From assembly GCF_030035675.1 (NCBI RefSeq), contig NC_084487.1:28562474-28626473 (forward strand): 64,000 nucleotides of DNA. The letters run 5' to 3'. Made by a program: the position numbers and the translations under genes. Positions 35,949 through 47,298 of the stretch are shown one piece after another (the first letter of the stretch is position 1; the number at the start of each line of letters is the position of its first letter). Below the pieces are notes generated by a model. That model ran no database searches and was not told where the DNA came from. It saw nothing but the letters and a program-made list of their open reading frames with translations. This DNA is from Rhineura floridana (lineage: Eukaryota; Chordata; Lepidosauria; Squamata; Rhineuridae).

Positions 35949-35956
35949 ATTTGATT

Positions 35957-36739
35957 AGTAGTTATCAGTGGTAACTGGTAACATTTTGACTTGGTAGGGC
36001 TGCAGTTTTTAACACTGCTGTCTTCCTCACAATAGGACTTGTGCAACACTTATATAGGAAAGTGTGCCATTACATATGAGCTGAGTGTCATTGGTTCCCC
36101 ACTGAAAAACAGCAATTATTCTCTGCACATCTATGGACAAGGAAAGAGCTTCTGTGTGAAAGGGTCCAAGTAATATTTTCAGACAAAACTGAGTCCATAT
36201 TGCTTATTAGAAATTAAGCCATACCACATGACATAAGTTTTTGAATTCATGTATTGATTACACCTGCACATCCACTGTGAAAAAACTAAACACACACAAA
36301 GGTTTAAAAGTATTAAAGTTTAACTGTAACTGTTTTTAGAATATTTTTAACTATAATTTCCATACTCCCTGACCATTGGCCATGATGGCTGGGGCTGATG
36401 GGGCCTGCTGTTTAACAGTATCTGGAGGATGCCACTTTGGCTACCTCTGGCATAGGGTCTATTCCAATTGTATGGTCAGGGTTTATGTGCATAGTTTATA
36501 TGTACATATGCTGGTTACATTATGCTACACATGTAGGTGAAGGTAGAGTCAGGTGGTGGATTCTACTCCATAGTATACATGTGTTCATAAACATTGTCAT
36601 AAGAGCCTTAATGTCCTATTGTCATCAAGCGTAAATAAGGCCAACGAGAAGCCTCAAAGTGGATCTTAGATCCTGGCATTTTGCAGAGCAGATTTTGTCA
36701 AATATGTGCCACAACATATTTTGAATCTTAGTGAAAATA
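35957..36739. other. Intron with a MITE fragment
   Basis: A fragment at 36350-36430 (ccctgaccattggccatgat) belongs to the 16232/50865 family. Otherwise unrecognised. Confidence 0.4.
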
Positions 36740-36741
36740 TA

Positions 36742-36982
36742 GGTGGGCCCCGCTTATACGGCAGGTTCCATTCCGGACTGCCGCCGTAAAGCGGAAGTTG
36801 CCATAAAGTGGAACCCATTGATGATAATGGGGTTGCACAAAAATGATGTCAAAATGGCGTGTGACATTAAAAAAATGCCGTTAAGCAGAACAAGTGCCTT
36901 AATGCAGGGACTTTCCCTAATTGAAAGCTGCCGCATTAGCGAATCGCTGTAAAGTGAAGCGCTGTAAAGTGGGGCCCTACTG
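36742..36982. mobile_element. mariner/Tigger-like MITE
   Basis: Inverted ends ggtgggccccgcttatacgg and ctttacagcg...ggggccctactg are flanked by TA on both sides (36740-36741, 36983-36984). The interior has no transposase. A related end is at 50727-50744. Confidence 0.65.
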
Positions 36983-37079
36983 TAAATATATTTTCCTTCT
37001 TGGTATATCCATAATATTGTTATGTGCAGTTCCTAAAGCATTCTAAAAACAGTTATAGTTAAAAACATTATTTCATCCA

Positions 37080-37527
37080 GTGATCTCCGGGTTCCCAGGA
37101 ACTGTCTCCTGAATAAACAGAATTTTTTTCAAATTCCTCCTAAAATACAATAATGATGGACAGATGCACATCACTAGATGCACATTCCACAAATGGGGAG
37201 CCACCATTGAAAAGGTCCTATCATGGGTCAGCACCAACTGGGCAGCCCCCAGTGGCATCATCACTATCAAGGCTCACCTGCTAAGGGTCCAATATAGTTG
37301 ATAATGGGGTAGGTGCTGTTTTAGGTTCTTTGGTCCCAAGTCATTCAGGGCTTTACATGCTAGTACTGACACCTTGAATTGGGCCCAGCAGCTCACTGGC
37401 AGCCAGTGCAGTGCTTTCAGGACCAGTGACACATGGTCCCATTGGGCTGCCCTTGCAGCCACATTCTATACTAGCTGCAGCCTCTGGATAGTCTTCAAGG
37501 GCAGCCCCACATACAGTAAATTACAGA
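37080..37527 (-). mobile_element. L2 3' fragment, old
   Basis: The minus strand encodes the L2 RT C-terminus in broken frames: VLKALHWLPVSCWAQFKVSV, LACKALNDLGPKNL and, further on, RTFSMVAPHLWN. Ends are eroded. Confidence 0.8.
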
Positions 37528-37633
37528 AATGTTGTTATGCACAATGACAAAAAATGTTTTTTGTTATATACAATGTAATTTTAGTATAATTAATATATAT
37601 ATTCCATTTGTTTTTCTGGTTTACTTTGTACAG

Positions 37634-38086
37634 CGCAAGTCTCAAAAATTTATTTCTGGCCGAATTTTGAAACAGAAATAAAGAAAATCAGTGAAGAGGA
37701 AAGAGAAGAATTACAACATCGAAGCATACTTATTAATAACATATTAAAGGAAAGCTGTGTTTATGATGCTATGTTCATACCAATACTAAATTTGGAAAAA
37801 GCAAAGATCATTGCATCAAAAGCAAATACAAATAACATTTCTAATAATGAAATTTCTTCAGTGTTTGATAATAGTGAATCAGATATAAAATTTGCACTTA
37901 AACTACTAAATATGTCATTTTTGTGGGAAAAAGAACAGCTAAAGAATGAAGTAGAAAATGCAAAGAAGTCTTTTCAGATTTTGACAGGTCCTGAAGACAA
38001 GGAATACAATTTTCAAATAAATGATGTAGATAAATGTAAAATCCAGCATGCTTCCCAACTCTGCAATTTACTAGCTGCCAGAAGTG
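37634..38086 (+). CDS. CDADC1-like: Exon: linker between inactive and C-terminal deaminase domains, module 2
   Basis: Acceptor ggtttactttgtacag, donor gtaagc, phase 1 at both ends, as in its module-1 counterpart at 690. It starts QVSKIYFWPNFE (the YWP motif of the inactive domain) and ends HASQLCNLLAARSG. Between them lie about 120 charged, probably helical residues rich in Lys, Glu and Asn, without the cysteine cluster of module 1. At 453 nt it nearly equals the 447 nt of module 1. Confidence 0.86.
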
Positions 38087-38803
38087 GTAAGCAGAAGTTT
38101 TACTTTTAATTGAAAAAGCCTAATACTGTATATCAGTGTTCCATCTCCAGGGTGAAAAGAATCGGGGTTAATAGTCTCCTGTTAGCATTATGCCACTCTA
38201 AGAAAAAAGGGAGAGTTCTTCTATTTGTGTAGGCTAAGGAGTTAGATTAAGGAGCGAGGTAGCGATCAGCGCTGACCGACAAACATTCTTTGGGCTTGTT
38301 AAAAGGAATTATTATTTACTATTGGCATTTTTAATATTGCTGTTTTTTATGTATTGAATTTTAATATGTTCTGATTGTAACTCCTGGGACTACTTAAAGC
38401 AGTGAAGAGTAGGCTACAAACTGTTTAAACAACTAATATGTTGTGAGCTCTGTGGTTCTTGAAGGTGTGAATCAGGGTATTGGGGTTGGATGTAGTCCTT
38501 TTGGTATATCATGAAATACTTAGGGACTTGAGACTCTCTGAAAATAATTACCTTGATTGGAAACGGCTTTAGGTAATTATGTGGTGACTATGCAGTGAAT
38601 CACTGGTGAAGAAGACCATTCCACACATACTCAAATATTTACTTCAGTATTTAATAACCAATTTTAAACAGCTCAAAAGATGGAAAGTTGAGGATGTTTT
38701 TACAAAGAAAAGAAATCCAAAATGGCGGGAGCAGTTTCAGGTCTAAATATGTATTGTCTGTTTAAAGGAATTATAATCTCTAAAACCTCACTTTGTCTTC
38801 TAG
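38087..38803. other. Intron with possible LINE tail
   Basis: Near 38320-38430 there is sequence like the 3' end of an L2/CR1 (taactcctgggactacttaa). Nothing else recognised. Confidence 0.35.
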
Positions 38804-38853
38804 ATACTTATAACAAAGGAGAGGGCACTGTGATCTACAAAGAAAATAGCATT
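38804..38853 (+). CDS. CDADC1-like: Exon: first strands of the module-2 deaminase domain
   Basis: Acceptor ctttgtcttctag, donor gtaagt, phase 1 in and phase 0 out. It encodes DTYNKGEGTVIYKENSI, aligned with DDPDKGVGCLLYDKNG of module 1. It is six codons shorter at its 3' end than its counterpart. Confidence 0.75.
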
Positions 38854-39756
38854 GTAAGTACAAACATAAAATCCTAAAGTGATCATACTTTTACTGCTAT
38901 GTAATTCACACCAGATGGGAATTTAGCATATTGTTGTCCATGGATAGAACCATGTGGTGGGAAGGCCGCAATTCTGCTTGGCATACCCCAGCCAGTTGGG
39001 AATTTGCTTTGTTGCCTTTTCTCACATTTCACTAGGAACTAGTATGTGTAGGCCAACTGGAACAAAACTTCTCTAAAATACTGGATTTTGCATAGTAATT
39101 CTGTGGGTGATTCTGGTTCATCAGGCCACTTAACAGAGATACTAGCACAGGGCTCAGTTCTGCAACAAACCCAGATGCCAACTCTGCCTCATGTGCAGTA
39201 AGGCAACACTATTTGAGGATGCAATAACATCAGCTAACTACAGTGTAGCTACTATGCTGCAGTGCCACCCTGGAGATAAAAACGGGGTCTTCTCACAATA
39301 TGTCTCATCTGAAGGATGCAGAGGGCTTGATTTTTATCACCATTGCTGGTTGCCTTCACCAGGATGGGTATGAAAATTGGGCCTTCCCACTCCTCAGATG
39401 ATCCTCACCAATCATCTGAGGACTGAGTAGAGCCCAATTTTCATCCCCATTCTGCATACAGTGCCAAACTTAGTGCTGTGATGGGGATGAAAAAAGACTG
39501 CAGGGCTTTCCCTCTACCACTAAAACATGTGTGTTGGGACACAGCATAGGTGATATGGCTTCACAGGCTGGATCCAGCTTATGGGCTGGCAGTTCCCTGC
39601 CCCTGAGTTTACACCATTAGGACTTCGTGCACCTGCTCAACTCCTAATGTTGAGATATGTTACCTGCTAATAATACTGTTCTGCTATCTAAATAGGCAGG
39701 AGTTCTCCTCTGGGAGTTCTTAGATAAAAAAATTGTTCCTGCTGTACTTACTTAAC
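38854..39756. other. Intron, nothing recognised
   Basis: Contains a small inverted pair near 39360-39430 (cactcctcagatgatcctca with aatcatctgaggactgag). No family identified. Confidence 0.35.
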
Positions 39757-41160
39757 TTTTGCCTTGCTGAAGCAGAGCCAGCATGGCTTCTGCAAGGGAA
39801 AGTCCTGTCTCAGTAAACTATTAGAATTCTTTGAGAGTGTCAACAAGCATATAGATAGAGGTGATCCAGTGGACATAGTGTACTTAGACTTTCAAAAAGC
39901 GTTTGACAAGGTACCTCACCAAAGACTTCTGGGGAAGCTTAGCAGTCATGGAATAAGAGGAGAGGTCCTCTTGTGGATAAGGAATTGGTTAAGAAGCAGA
40001 AAGCAGAGAGTAGGAATCAACGGACAGTTCTCCCAATGGAGGGCTGTAGAAAGTGGAGTCCCTCAAGGATCGGTATTGGGACTTGTACTTTTCAACTTGT
40101 TCATTAATGACCTAGAATTAGGAGTGAGCAGTGAAGTGGCCAAGTTTGCTGACGACACTAAATTGTTCAGGGTTGTTAAAACAAAAAGGGATTGCGAAGA
40201 GCTCCAAAAAGACCTCTCCAAACTGAGTGAATGGGCGGAAAAATGGCAAATGCAATTCAATATAAACAAGTGTAAAATTATGCATATTGGAGCAAAAAAT
40301 GTTAATTTCACATATACGCTCATGGGGTCTGAACTGGCGGTGACCGACCAGGAGAGAGACCTCGGGGTTGTAGTGGACAGCACAATGAAAATGTTGACCC
40401 AGTGTGCGGCAGCTGTGAAAAAGGCAAATTCCATGTTAGCGATAATTAGAAAAGGTATTGAAAATAAAACAGCCGATATCATAATGCCGTTGTATAAATC
40501 TATGGTGCGGCCGCATTTGGAATACTGTGTTCTGGTTGCCTCATCTCAAAAAGGATATTATAGAGTTGGAAAAGGTTCAGAAGAGGGCAACCAGAATGAT
40601 CAAGAGGATGGAGCGACTCCCTTACGAGGAAAGGTTGCAGCATTTGGGGCTTTTTAGTTTAGAGAAAAGGCGGGTCAGAGGAGACATGATAGAAGTGTAT
40701 AAAATTATGCATGGCATTGAGAAAGTGGATAGAGAAAAGTTCTTCTCCCTCTCTCATAATACTAGAACTCGTGGACATTCAAAGAAGCTGAATGTTGGAA
40801 GATTCAGGACAGACAAAAGGAAGTACTTCTTTACTCAGCGCATAGTTAAACTATGGAATTTGCTCCCACAAGATGCAGTAATGGCCACCAGCTTGGACGG
40901 CTTTAAAAGAAGATTAGACAAATTCATGGAGGACAGGGCTATCAATGGCTACTAGCCGTGATGGCTGTGCTGTGCCACCCTAGTCAGAGGCAGCATGCTT
41001 CTGAAAACCAGTTGCCGGAAGCCTCAGGAGGGGAGAGTGTTCTTGCACTCTGGTCCTGCTTGCGGGCTTCCCCCAGGCACCTGGTTGGCCACTGTGAGAA
41101 CAGGATGCTGGACTAGATGGGCCACTGGCCTGATCCAGCAGGCTCTTCTTATGTTCTTAT
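39757..41160 (+). mobile_element. CR1 LINE, 5'-truncated
   Basis: The + strand holds an open RT frame from 39764 (MLKQSQHGFCKGKSCLSKLL) to about 40560, with LDFQKAFDKVPHQRLLGKLS and KFADDTKLF. After one frame break the C-terminus continues at 40527-40955, ending FMEDRAINGY. The 3' end agcaggctcttcttatgttc is typical CR1. It belongs to the same subfamily as 31195-33085 and 57788-61370. Confidence 0.93.
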
Positions 41161-41397
41161 GGAGTCTGAAACTTTCATTTGAAAATTTGCCATTATACTA
41201 ACAAAAGCTCCTCCTCTTTGGCTTTGAATTTGTTTCTAATGTTCTTTTTTGTGTGTGTCAGCAACTGACGTCTATAAGTTTTTAACATTGTTTTCTTGGA
41301 GGGGGGATTACAAGCCATTTACATTAATTCATGTGAATTAATACTGTCATATATTTACAGATGTTAATTTAAGGAGTTAACATAGATTAACTATAAT

Positions 41398-42920
41398 AAA
41401 TAATAATAATAAAATTTAATTTATGTGTCGCCTATCTGGCCGATGGCCACTCTAGGCGACGTACATGCAAACGGTTAAAACACCATACAGTAAAATACAA
41501 TAATACAATATATGAACAGTACAGCGATAATAATACTAGTGCAGGGTAAGAGGCATTTCAGTCATAGAAGTTAACCCTCCCTGGAAATCCCAAAGGCCTG
41601 TTGAAAGAGCCAGGTCTTTAAGGTTTTACGGAATACATTTAGGGAAGAGGCGTGCCGTAGATCTTGTGGGAGGGAGTTCCAAAGGGTGGGGGCCGCCACT
41701 GAGAAAGCCCTCTCCCTAGTTCCTGCCAATCTAGCTGTTTTTGTCGGCGGGATTGAGAGAAGGCCCTGTGTGGCTGATCTTGTTGGGTGGCATAATTGGT
41801 GGCATTGAAGGCGCTCCGTTAGATAAACTGGGCTGAGACCGTATAGGGATTTAAAGGTTAATACCAACACCTTGAATTGGGCCCGGAAAACAACTGGAAG
41901 CCAGTGTAGGTCGAATAATACTGGTGTGATGTGATCCCGGCGGCGACTATTTGTAAGTAGTCGAGCCGCCGTGTTTTGTATAAGTTGTAGTTTCCGGACC
42001 GTTTTCAAGGGTAACCCCACGTAGAGCGCATTACAGTAGTCTAATCGAGAGGTGACCAGGGCGTGTACCACCAGTGGGAGCTGATGAACAGGAAGGTAGG
42101 GTTGCAGCCTTCGTATGAGGTGTAGTTGATACCAGGCTGCCCGGCTCACTGCTGAAATCTGAGCCTCCATGGACAGCCTGGAATCAAGTACAACCCCGAG
42201 GCTGCGGACCTGGTCCTTCAGGGGTAGATTCACCCCATTGAACTTCAGGTCAACATCTCCCAACCTTCTCTTATCCCCCACGAGTAGCACCTCGGTCTTA
42301 TCGGGGTTCAACTTCAGCTTGTTCCTTCCCATCCATCCACTCACAGATTCCAGGCACTTGGACAAGGTCTCCACAGCCAGCTCTGGTGAAGATTTAAACG
42401 AGAGATAGAGCTGAGTGTCATCCGCATATTGGTGACACTGCAGCCCAAATCTCCTAATGATTGTCCCCAGCGGCTTCATATAAATGTTAAATAGCATGGG
42501 AGAGAGGATAGAGCCCTGTGGCACACCACAATTGAGAGGCCAAGGGTCTGAAACCTCCTCCCCCAATGCTACCTGTTGGTACCTGTCGGAGAGAAAGGAA
42601 CGGAACCACCATAGTATAGTGCCTCCAATTCCCAATCCCTCCAGGTGATGTAAAAGGATACTGTGGTCGACAGTATCAAAAGCCGCTGAGAGATCGAGGA
42701 GGACGAGAAAGGTGAATTCTCCCCTATCTAATGCCCTCCTCATATCATCTACCAGAGCGACCAAGGCTGTTTCAGTTCCGTGACCAGTCCTGAAACCCGA
42801 TTGGTATGGATCCAAGTAATCCGTTTCATCCAAGTGTGACGACAACTGGTTGGCCACCACCCGCTCAATGACCTTGCCCAGGAATGGTAGATTCGAAATT
42901 GGGCGAAAGTTATTAAAAAC
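41398..42920 (-). mobile_element. L2-clade LINE with a long open RT frame, second subfamily
   Basis: (aata)n tail at the left. The minus strand is open over about 445 codons of RT from near 42915 to 41571: FRPISNLPFLGKVIERVVAN, SAAFDTVDHSILLHHLEGLG, GVPQGSILSPMLFNIYMKPL, YADDTQLYLSFKSS, LDYCNALYVGLPLKTVRKLQ, and a WNSLPQDLRHASSLNVFRKT C-terminus. No stop within RT, so this copy is young. It is 5'-truncated and differs in sequence from the other L2 copies here. Its 5' end lies about 50 bp from the exon at 42971. Confidence 0.92.
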
Positions 42921-42970
42921 TACTGAGTTAAAATGAAGACTTGTGTATTTACTTTGCTTTTTTTTGGTAG

Positions 42971-43092
42971 GTTTCTGTTGGCTACAGTGGATTTCCAAAA
43001 GGGACAATGTACGATTTATTCAAAAAGAAGAATGATGGTAGTTTGAATCATAGGATTGTCGTTTGTGCTGAAGCAAATGCACTCATACTTGG
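42971..43092 (+). CDS. CDADC1-like: Exon: catalytic core with CAEANA zinc motif, module 2
   Basis: Acceptor ctttttttttggtag, donor gtaaag, phase 0 in and phase 2 out. It encodes VSVGYSGFPKGTMYDLFKKK, then NDGSLNHRIVVCAEANALIL. GYSGFP matches the dCMP-deaminase loop. The first zinc ligand is Cys (CAE) rather than the His of module 1; Cys is the usual ligand in tetrameric cytidine deaminases (CAERTA in human CDA), so zinc binding remains plausible, and the catalytic Glu is kept. An antisense L2 LINE ends about 50 bp upstream of this acceptor. Confidence 0.9.
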
Positions 43093-43364
43093 GTAAAGTT
43101 ATGAAATATTTCATAGGAAGCCAGCTTCTGTGTTTAGTTTTAATAACTAATTAACTGTTCTTGAAGCTGTTATTCTATAGTATTAGGCACTTTGAGTATG
43201 TGAACAGACAAGTGCATGAAGTAATGTTTCTTAAGCATTCAGAAACTGTAGGTAGGGTAGTGGAGTACTAATTTCCATTGATGATTAATCCAAGAGTGGT
43301 GGTAAACAAAATTTCAACCATGTAGGATCTGAAGCTAGATAAGGCTGCCCTGTCAACTTTATGT

Positions 43365-43688
43365 GCAACAGGAGGATGATCAGGGGACTGGAAACAGAGC
43401 CCTATGAGGAGAGACTGAAAGAACTGGGCATGTTTAGCCTTGAGAAGAGAAGACTGAGGGAGATATGACAGCACTCCTCAACTACTTGAAAGGTTGCCAC
43501 ACACAGGAGGGCCAGGATCTCTTCTCAATCGTCCCAGAGTGCAGGACACGGAATAATGGGCTCAAGTTACAGAAAGCCAGTTTTTGGCTCAACATCAGGA
43601 AAAACTTCCTAACTGTTAGAGCAGTATGACAATGGAACCAATGACCAAGGGAGGTGGTGGGTTCTCCAACACTGAAGGCATTCATGTG
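43365..43688 (+). mobile_element. CR1 3' fragment
   Basis: The + strand has ctatgaggagagactgaaag, then gccttgagaagagaagactg, matching CR1 [18 protein letters not shown], then the region to the end of ORF2. Short, old, several breaks. Confidence 0.8.
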
Positions 43689-43689
43689 C

Positions 43690-43800
43690 GAAGTTTGAAG
43701 GATGGCTGTGTTTCGGTTCTAGAAAGTGCAAATTTGGAAAGCGCAAATTTGATAAATTAAGTTTTAAATTGTACTGAATCAAACTGCTTCCCCATCCCTA
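43690..43800. repeat. AT-rich dispersed repeat fragment
   Basis: Shares aggatggctgtgtttcggtt with 34720 and the caaatttgataaatta pattern. It abuts the CR1 fragment. Confidence 0.4.
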
Positions 43801-44788
43801 GTAGACACACATATTATACTCTTGCGAGTCCATATAAAACATGTGGCTCCCACCATCCGGCATTTTTTTTAGTATTTGTATAAAATCCAGATCTAAAAGC
43901 ATGATTCAATGCTGCTGGAGGCAATGAAGTTCTATGTGCAGAGTTGTCCTCCCTCCTGTGAGGAAATTTGGGGGTGGTAGTATGGCCCAGTGGTGAAAGT
44001 TTGAGTAGTGGGTTGCAGCAGAGGAGACCATCAACCAGGCCACTGCAGATGATGTGGGAGTGGCCTAGCAACAGCTACCTTATAACATGCTGTGGTGTGT
44101 CCTCATTCAATTATCCTGATAGGTATTTTGCTTGAGTTAAAGACTGGTAATCTGCAGCAGTGCATTCTAAAAGGAATTTCTGAAGGGAGTACCCTAATGC
44201 AGGCCTTTTTCTTGATTTTCATCTGGTGTTTTGCAGCTTATGCATGGCCTCTTTTAATTTTGCTCCATCCTGGGTTTGTCCAGGTCCAGTGGATGCACCT
44301 GAATCCTGACAACCATGGTTAGAATTTCTAAGAAGCATGTAAGAGCATGTGTTTGAATATTTGTGCATATCTGCATGCGTATCTTTGTGGAATTCATGAT
44401 GGTGTGTGTGTGTTTGCATGCATGTATGAAAGAGAGAGGGGAGGGGTGATTATTGGGCTATTCCTATAATTATAAAATATGGTTTGAGACACTGTCCAAA
44501 ATAACAGAGCCCCTTAGGGACTCATTGTTATACTTAGTAAAGCATACTTATTTTTAAAAGTGCATATGTACTCCATGATGTGCAGTGGATGCTTATGTAG
44601 AATTAGGTGCTTTATAAAGGGAGGGGATTTGGTTGTGATTCTCAGCCAATTTAAAATCAACACTGTTGCCAAAGAGTCAAAAACAGTTCCTGATGCTTGG
44701 CTTAAAAGAATTCAAGAAGGAAAAAGCATTCATTATATTGAGCTTCAAGAAAAATAACGTTGCACTTGTCTTCTATTGTGGTTTACAG
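43801..44788. other. Intron, nothing recognised
   Basis: A short gtgtgtgtgtgtttgcatg tract lies at about 44402-44425. No family or coding signal beyond that. Confidence 0.4.
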
Positions 44789-44906
44789 ACCTAAGGACCA
44801 TCTGAAAGGTGCAGAATTAATAACCACAAAGGAACCTTGTGATGACTGTAAACTTCTCATTGAAGAAAAGGGGATTATCAGAACCATTTATCCTATTCGA
44901 AGCAAG
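44789..44906 (+). CDS. CDADC1-like: Exon: EPCDDC zinc motif of the module-2 deaminase domain
   Basis: Acceptor tattgtggtttacag, donor gtaaag, phase 2 in and phase 0 out. It encodes PKDHLKGAELITTKEPCDDC, then KLLIEEKGIIRTIYPIRSK. EPCDDC supplies two Cys zinc ligands, and KGIIRTIYP is the following strand, matching VGIKRII in module 1. With CAEANA this gives a three-cysteine site. Confidence 0.88.
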
Positions 44907-45474
44907 GTAAAGAGAGAATGAAAAACAGTAAATATTGTTTTTTAACAAAAGCTGCCCTCTTTCCAAAGTTTTGTTCACAGCCATTGCATTTAGAGTCAAA
45001 CTAGACATGACAAACATCAGTCCTATACACATCTACTCAAAAGTAAGTCCCACTGATTTCAATGAGATATACTTCCAGGTACGTACATGTATAGCATTGT
45101 AGCAGGGCAGAGCAATTCTACCTACTGTGGCAGATCTACCTCCAAGTCCCAACAGGGTGGGAGCTGGGGGAGTAGCATTTTCTTTCTTTTTTGTCAGAGT
45201 TGTGCCCGCACCACCACCACACACAATTGGTTCCAAAGGGAGGAAATTAATAATGCCAGCTGCAGGAATGGTGTAGTTTAGGGTCATTTGTGAGGACCAT
45301 GACAGGAAAAGTGGCAGAGATTCCCACCACCTCAGTAAAGAGTGCTCTAATAGCAGATCTCCCTCTCTACCCATGGACTCCCTCTCCGTATCCAACAGCC
45401 CCTCAGCTGCCGTTCCTGGAAGCTTAATATGTTCTGGATCCCATGTATGGAATTGGCCACATCTTCCTTTACAA
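44907..45474. other. Intron with a short dispersed-repeat fragment
   Basis: At 45020-45085 ctactcaaaagtaagtccca is a fragment of the family at 182 and 61853. The rest is unrecognised. Confidence 0.4.
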
Positions 45475-45760
45475 AAAGGTTGTCACGCAGAGGAGGATCA
45501 GGATCTCTTATCAATCATCCCATAGTGCAGGACACAGAATAATGTTTTGACTGAACATGAGAAAAAACTTGCTAACTGTTTGAACGGTACGACAATGGAA
45601 CCAATTACCTAAGGAGGTGTTGGGCTCTCCAGCACTGGAGGCATTCAAGAGGCAGCTGGCAACCACCTGACGGGTATGCTTTAATTTGGATTTCTGCATT
45701 GAGCAGGGTGTTGGACTCGATGGCCTTATAGGCTCCTTCCAACTCTACTATTCTATGAAA
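45475..45760 (+). mobile_element. CR1 3' end
   Basis: Ends with the typical CR1 3' sequence (gtgttggactcgatggcctt and ggctccttccaactctacta). It encodes only the last part of ORF2 in broken frames. Confidence 0.8.
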
Positions 45761-45867
45761 AAGCAGCGATGAGGTCCCCATATGGAACCAGACCATGGTG
45801 TATGGGAAGGGTATTTTGCCCTTTTCCCCATCCACCCCATTTTTATGCGAAAATAGTTTTTTCGTGC

Positions 45868-47222
45868 TAAAAGGCCAGCTCCAGACACTCTTGAATGAGA
45901 CTGATTATCTGGATCCATTTCAGTCGGGTTCAGGCCTGGTTTTGGCACGGAAACAGCCTTGGTCGCCCTGTATGATGACCTCTGTCAGGAGAGAGACAGG
46001 GAGAGTGTGACTGTGTTGATTCTCCTTGATCTCTATGCGGCTTTCAATACCATCGACCATGGCATCCTTCTGGGATGACTGGCTGAGTTGGGAGTGGGAG
46101 GTACTGCATGCCAGTGGTTCTGCTCCTACTTGGCAGGTTGCCTCCAGAAGGTGGTGCTTGGGGAACATTGCTTGGTACCCTGGACTCTCCAGTATGGAGT
46201 TCCGCAGGGGTCAGTTCTGTCCCCCATGCTGTTCAACATCTACATGAAACTGTTGGGTGCGGTCATCCGGAGCTTTGGAGTGCGTTGCCATCAGTATGCT
46301 GATGACACACAGCTCTATTTCTCCTTTTCATCTTCTTCAGGTGAGGCTGTCAATGTGCTGAACCGGTGCCTGGCTGTCACAATGGACTGGATGAGGGCTA
46401 ATAAACTGAGTCCAGACAAGACAGAGATGCTGCTAGTGGGTGGTTCTTCTGACCGGATGGTGGATGTCCAACCTGTCCTGGATGGGGTTGCACTCCCCCT
46501 GAAGGAGCAGGTTCGTAGCTTAGGGGTTCTCCTAGAACCATCTCTGTCACTTGAGGCTCAGGTAGCCTCAGTGGCACGGACTGCCTTCTACCGACTTCAG
46601 TTGGTGGCCCAGCTTTGCCCCTATCTGGGAAGGGAGAACCTGGCTTCAGTTGTCCATGCTCTGGTAACCTCCAAGTTAGATTACTGCAGTGCACTCTACG
46701 TGGGGCTGCCTTTGAAGACGGTTCGGAAACTGCAGCTTGTGCAAAATGCAGCGGCCAGATTGGTAAAAGGGACCAGACGGTTCGAACATATAAAACCAAT
46801 TCTGGCCCGCTTGCATTGGCTGCCTGTATGTTTCCGAGCTCGATTCAAAGTGCTGGTTTTAACCTATAAAGCCTTACACAGCTTAGGATCACAATACCTG
46901 ATGGCACACCTCTCCCGACACGAACCCACCAGTACATGATGCTCAACATTCAAGGCCCTCCTGCGGGTGCCTACGCGGAGGGAAGCTGAGAGGGTGGCAA
47001 CAAGGGAGAGGGCCTTCTCAGTGGTGGCCCCCAAATTATGGAATAACGTGTGATGAGGTGCCCCTGGCGCCAACAGTGTTATCAAGACTTTTCTCTTCTC
47101 CCAGGCATTTTAGCATGTGTTTTTAAATTGCTTTTTAAAAATGTGTTTTTAAATTTGTATATTTGTTTTTAATTGTTGTAAACTGCCCAGAGAGCTTCGG
47201 CTATGGGGCTGTATACAAATGT
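45868..47222 (+). mobile_element. L2-clade LINE, 5'-truncated
   Basis: The + strand RT frame opens at 46088 (ACQWFCSYLAGCLQKVVLGE) and runs 283 codons through GVPQGSVLSPMLFNIYMKLL, YADDTQLYFSFSSS and LHWLPVCFRARFKVLVLTYK. Earlier RT lies in broken frames from 45868 (LDPFQSGSG). The 3' end is gtaaactgcccagagagctt, running into (tagtag/taatag)n. A nonsense codon follows EPTST. Confidence 0.9.
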
Positions 47223-47298
47223 AGTAATAGTAGTAGTAATAGTAGTAGTAATAGTAGTAGTAATAGTAGTAGTAATAGTAGTAGTAATAGTAATAGTA
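47222..47298. repeat. (tagtagtaa)n microsatellite
   Basis: A pure tag/taa trinucleotide array with a 12-nt higher-order period (tagtagtagtaa). It is the 3' tail of the L2 on its left and abuts the CR1 on its right. Confidence 0.9.

Noticed and set aside
36742-36982. Coding frames over the mariner-like MITE
   Set aside because: The sequence is explained by the transposon with inverted ends and TA flanks.
41571-43007. The full 478-codon minus-strand frame as one LINE protein
   Set aside because: The last part (42920-43007) crosses the host exon and intron on the other strand; only the L2 part is real.
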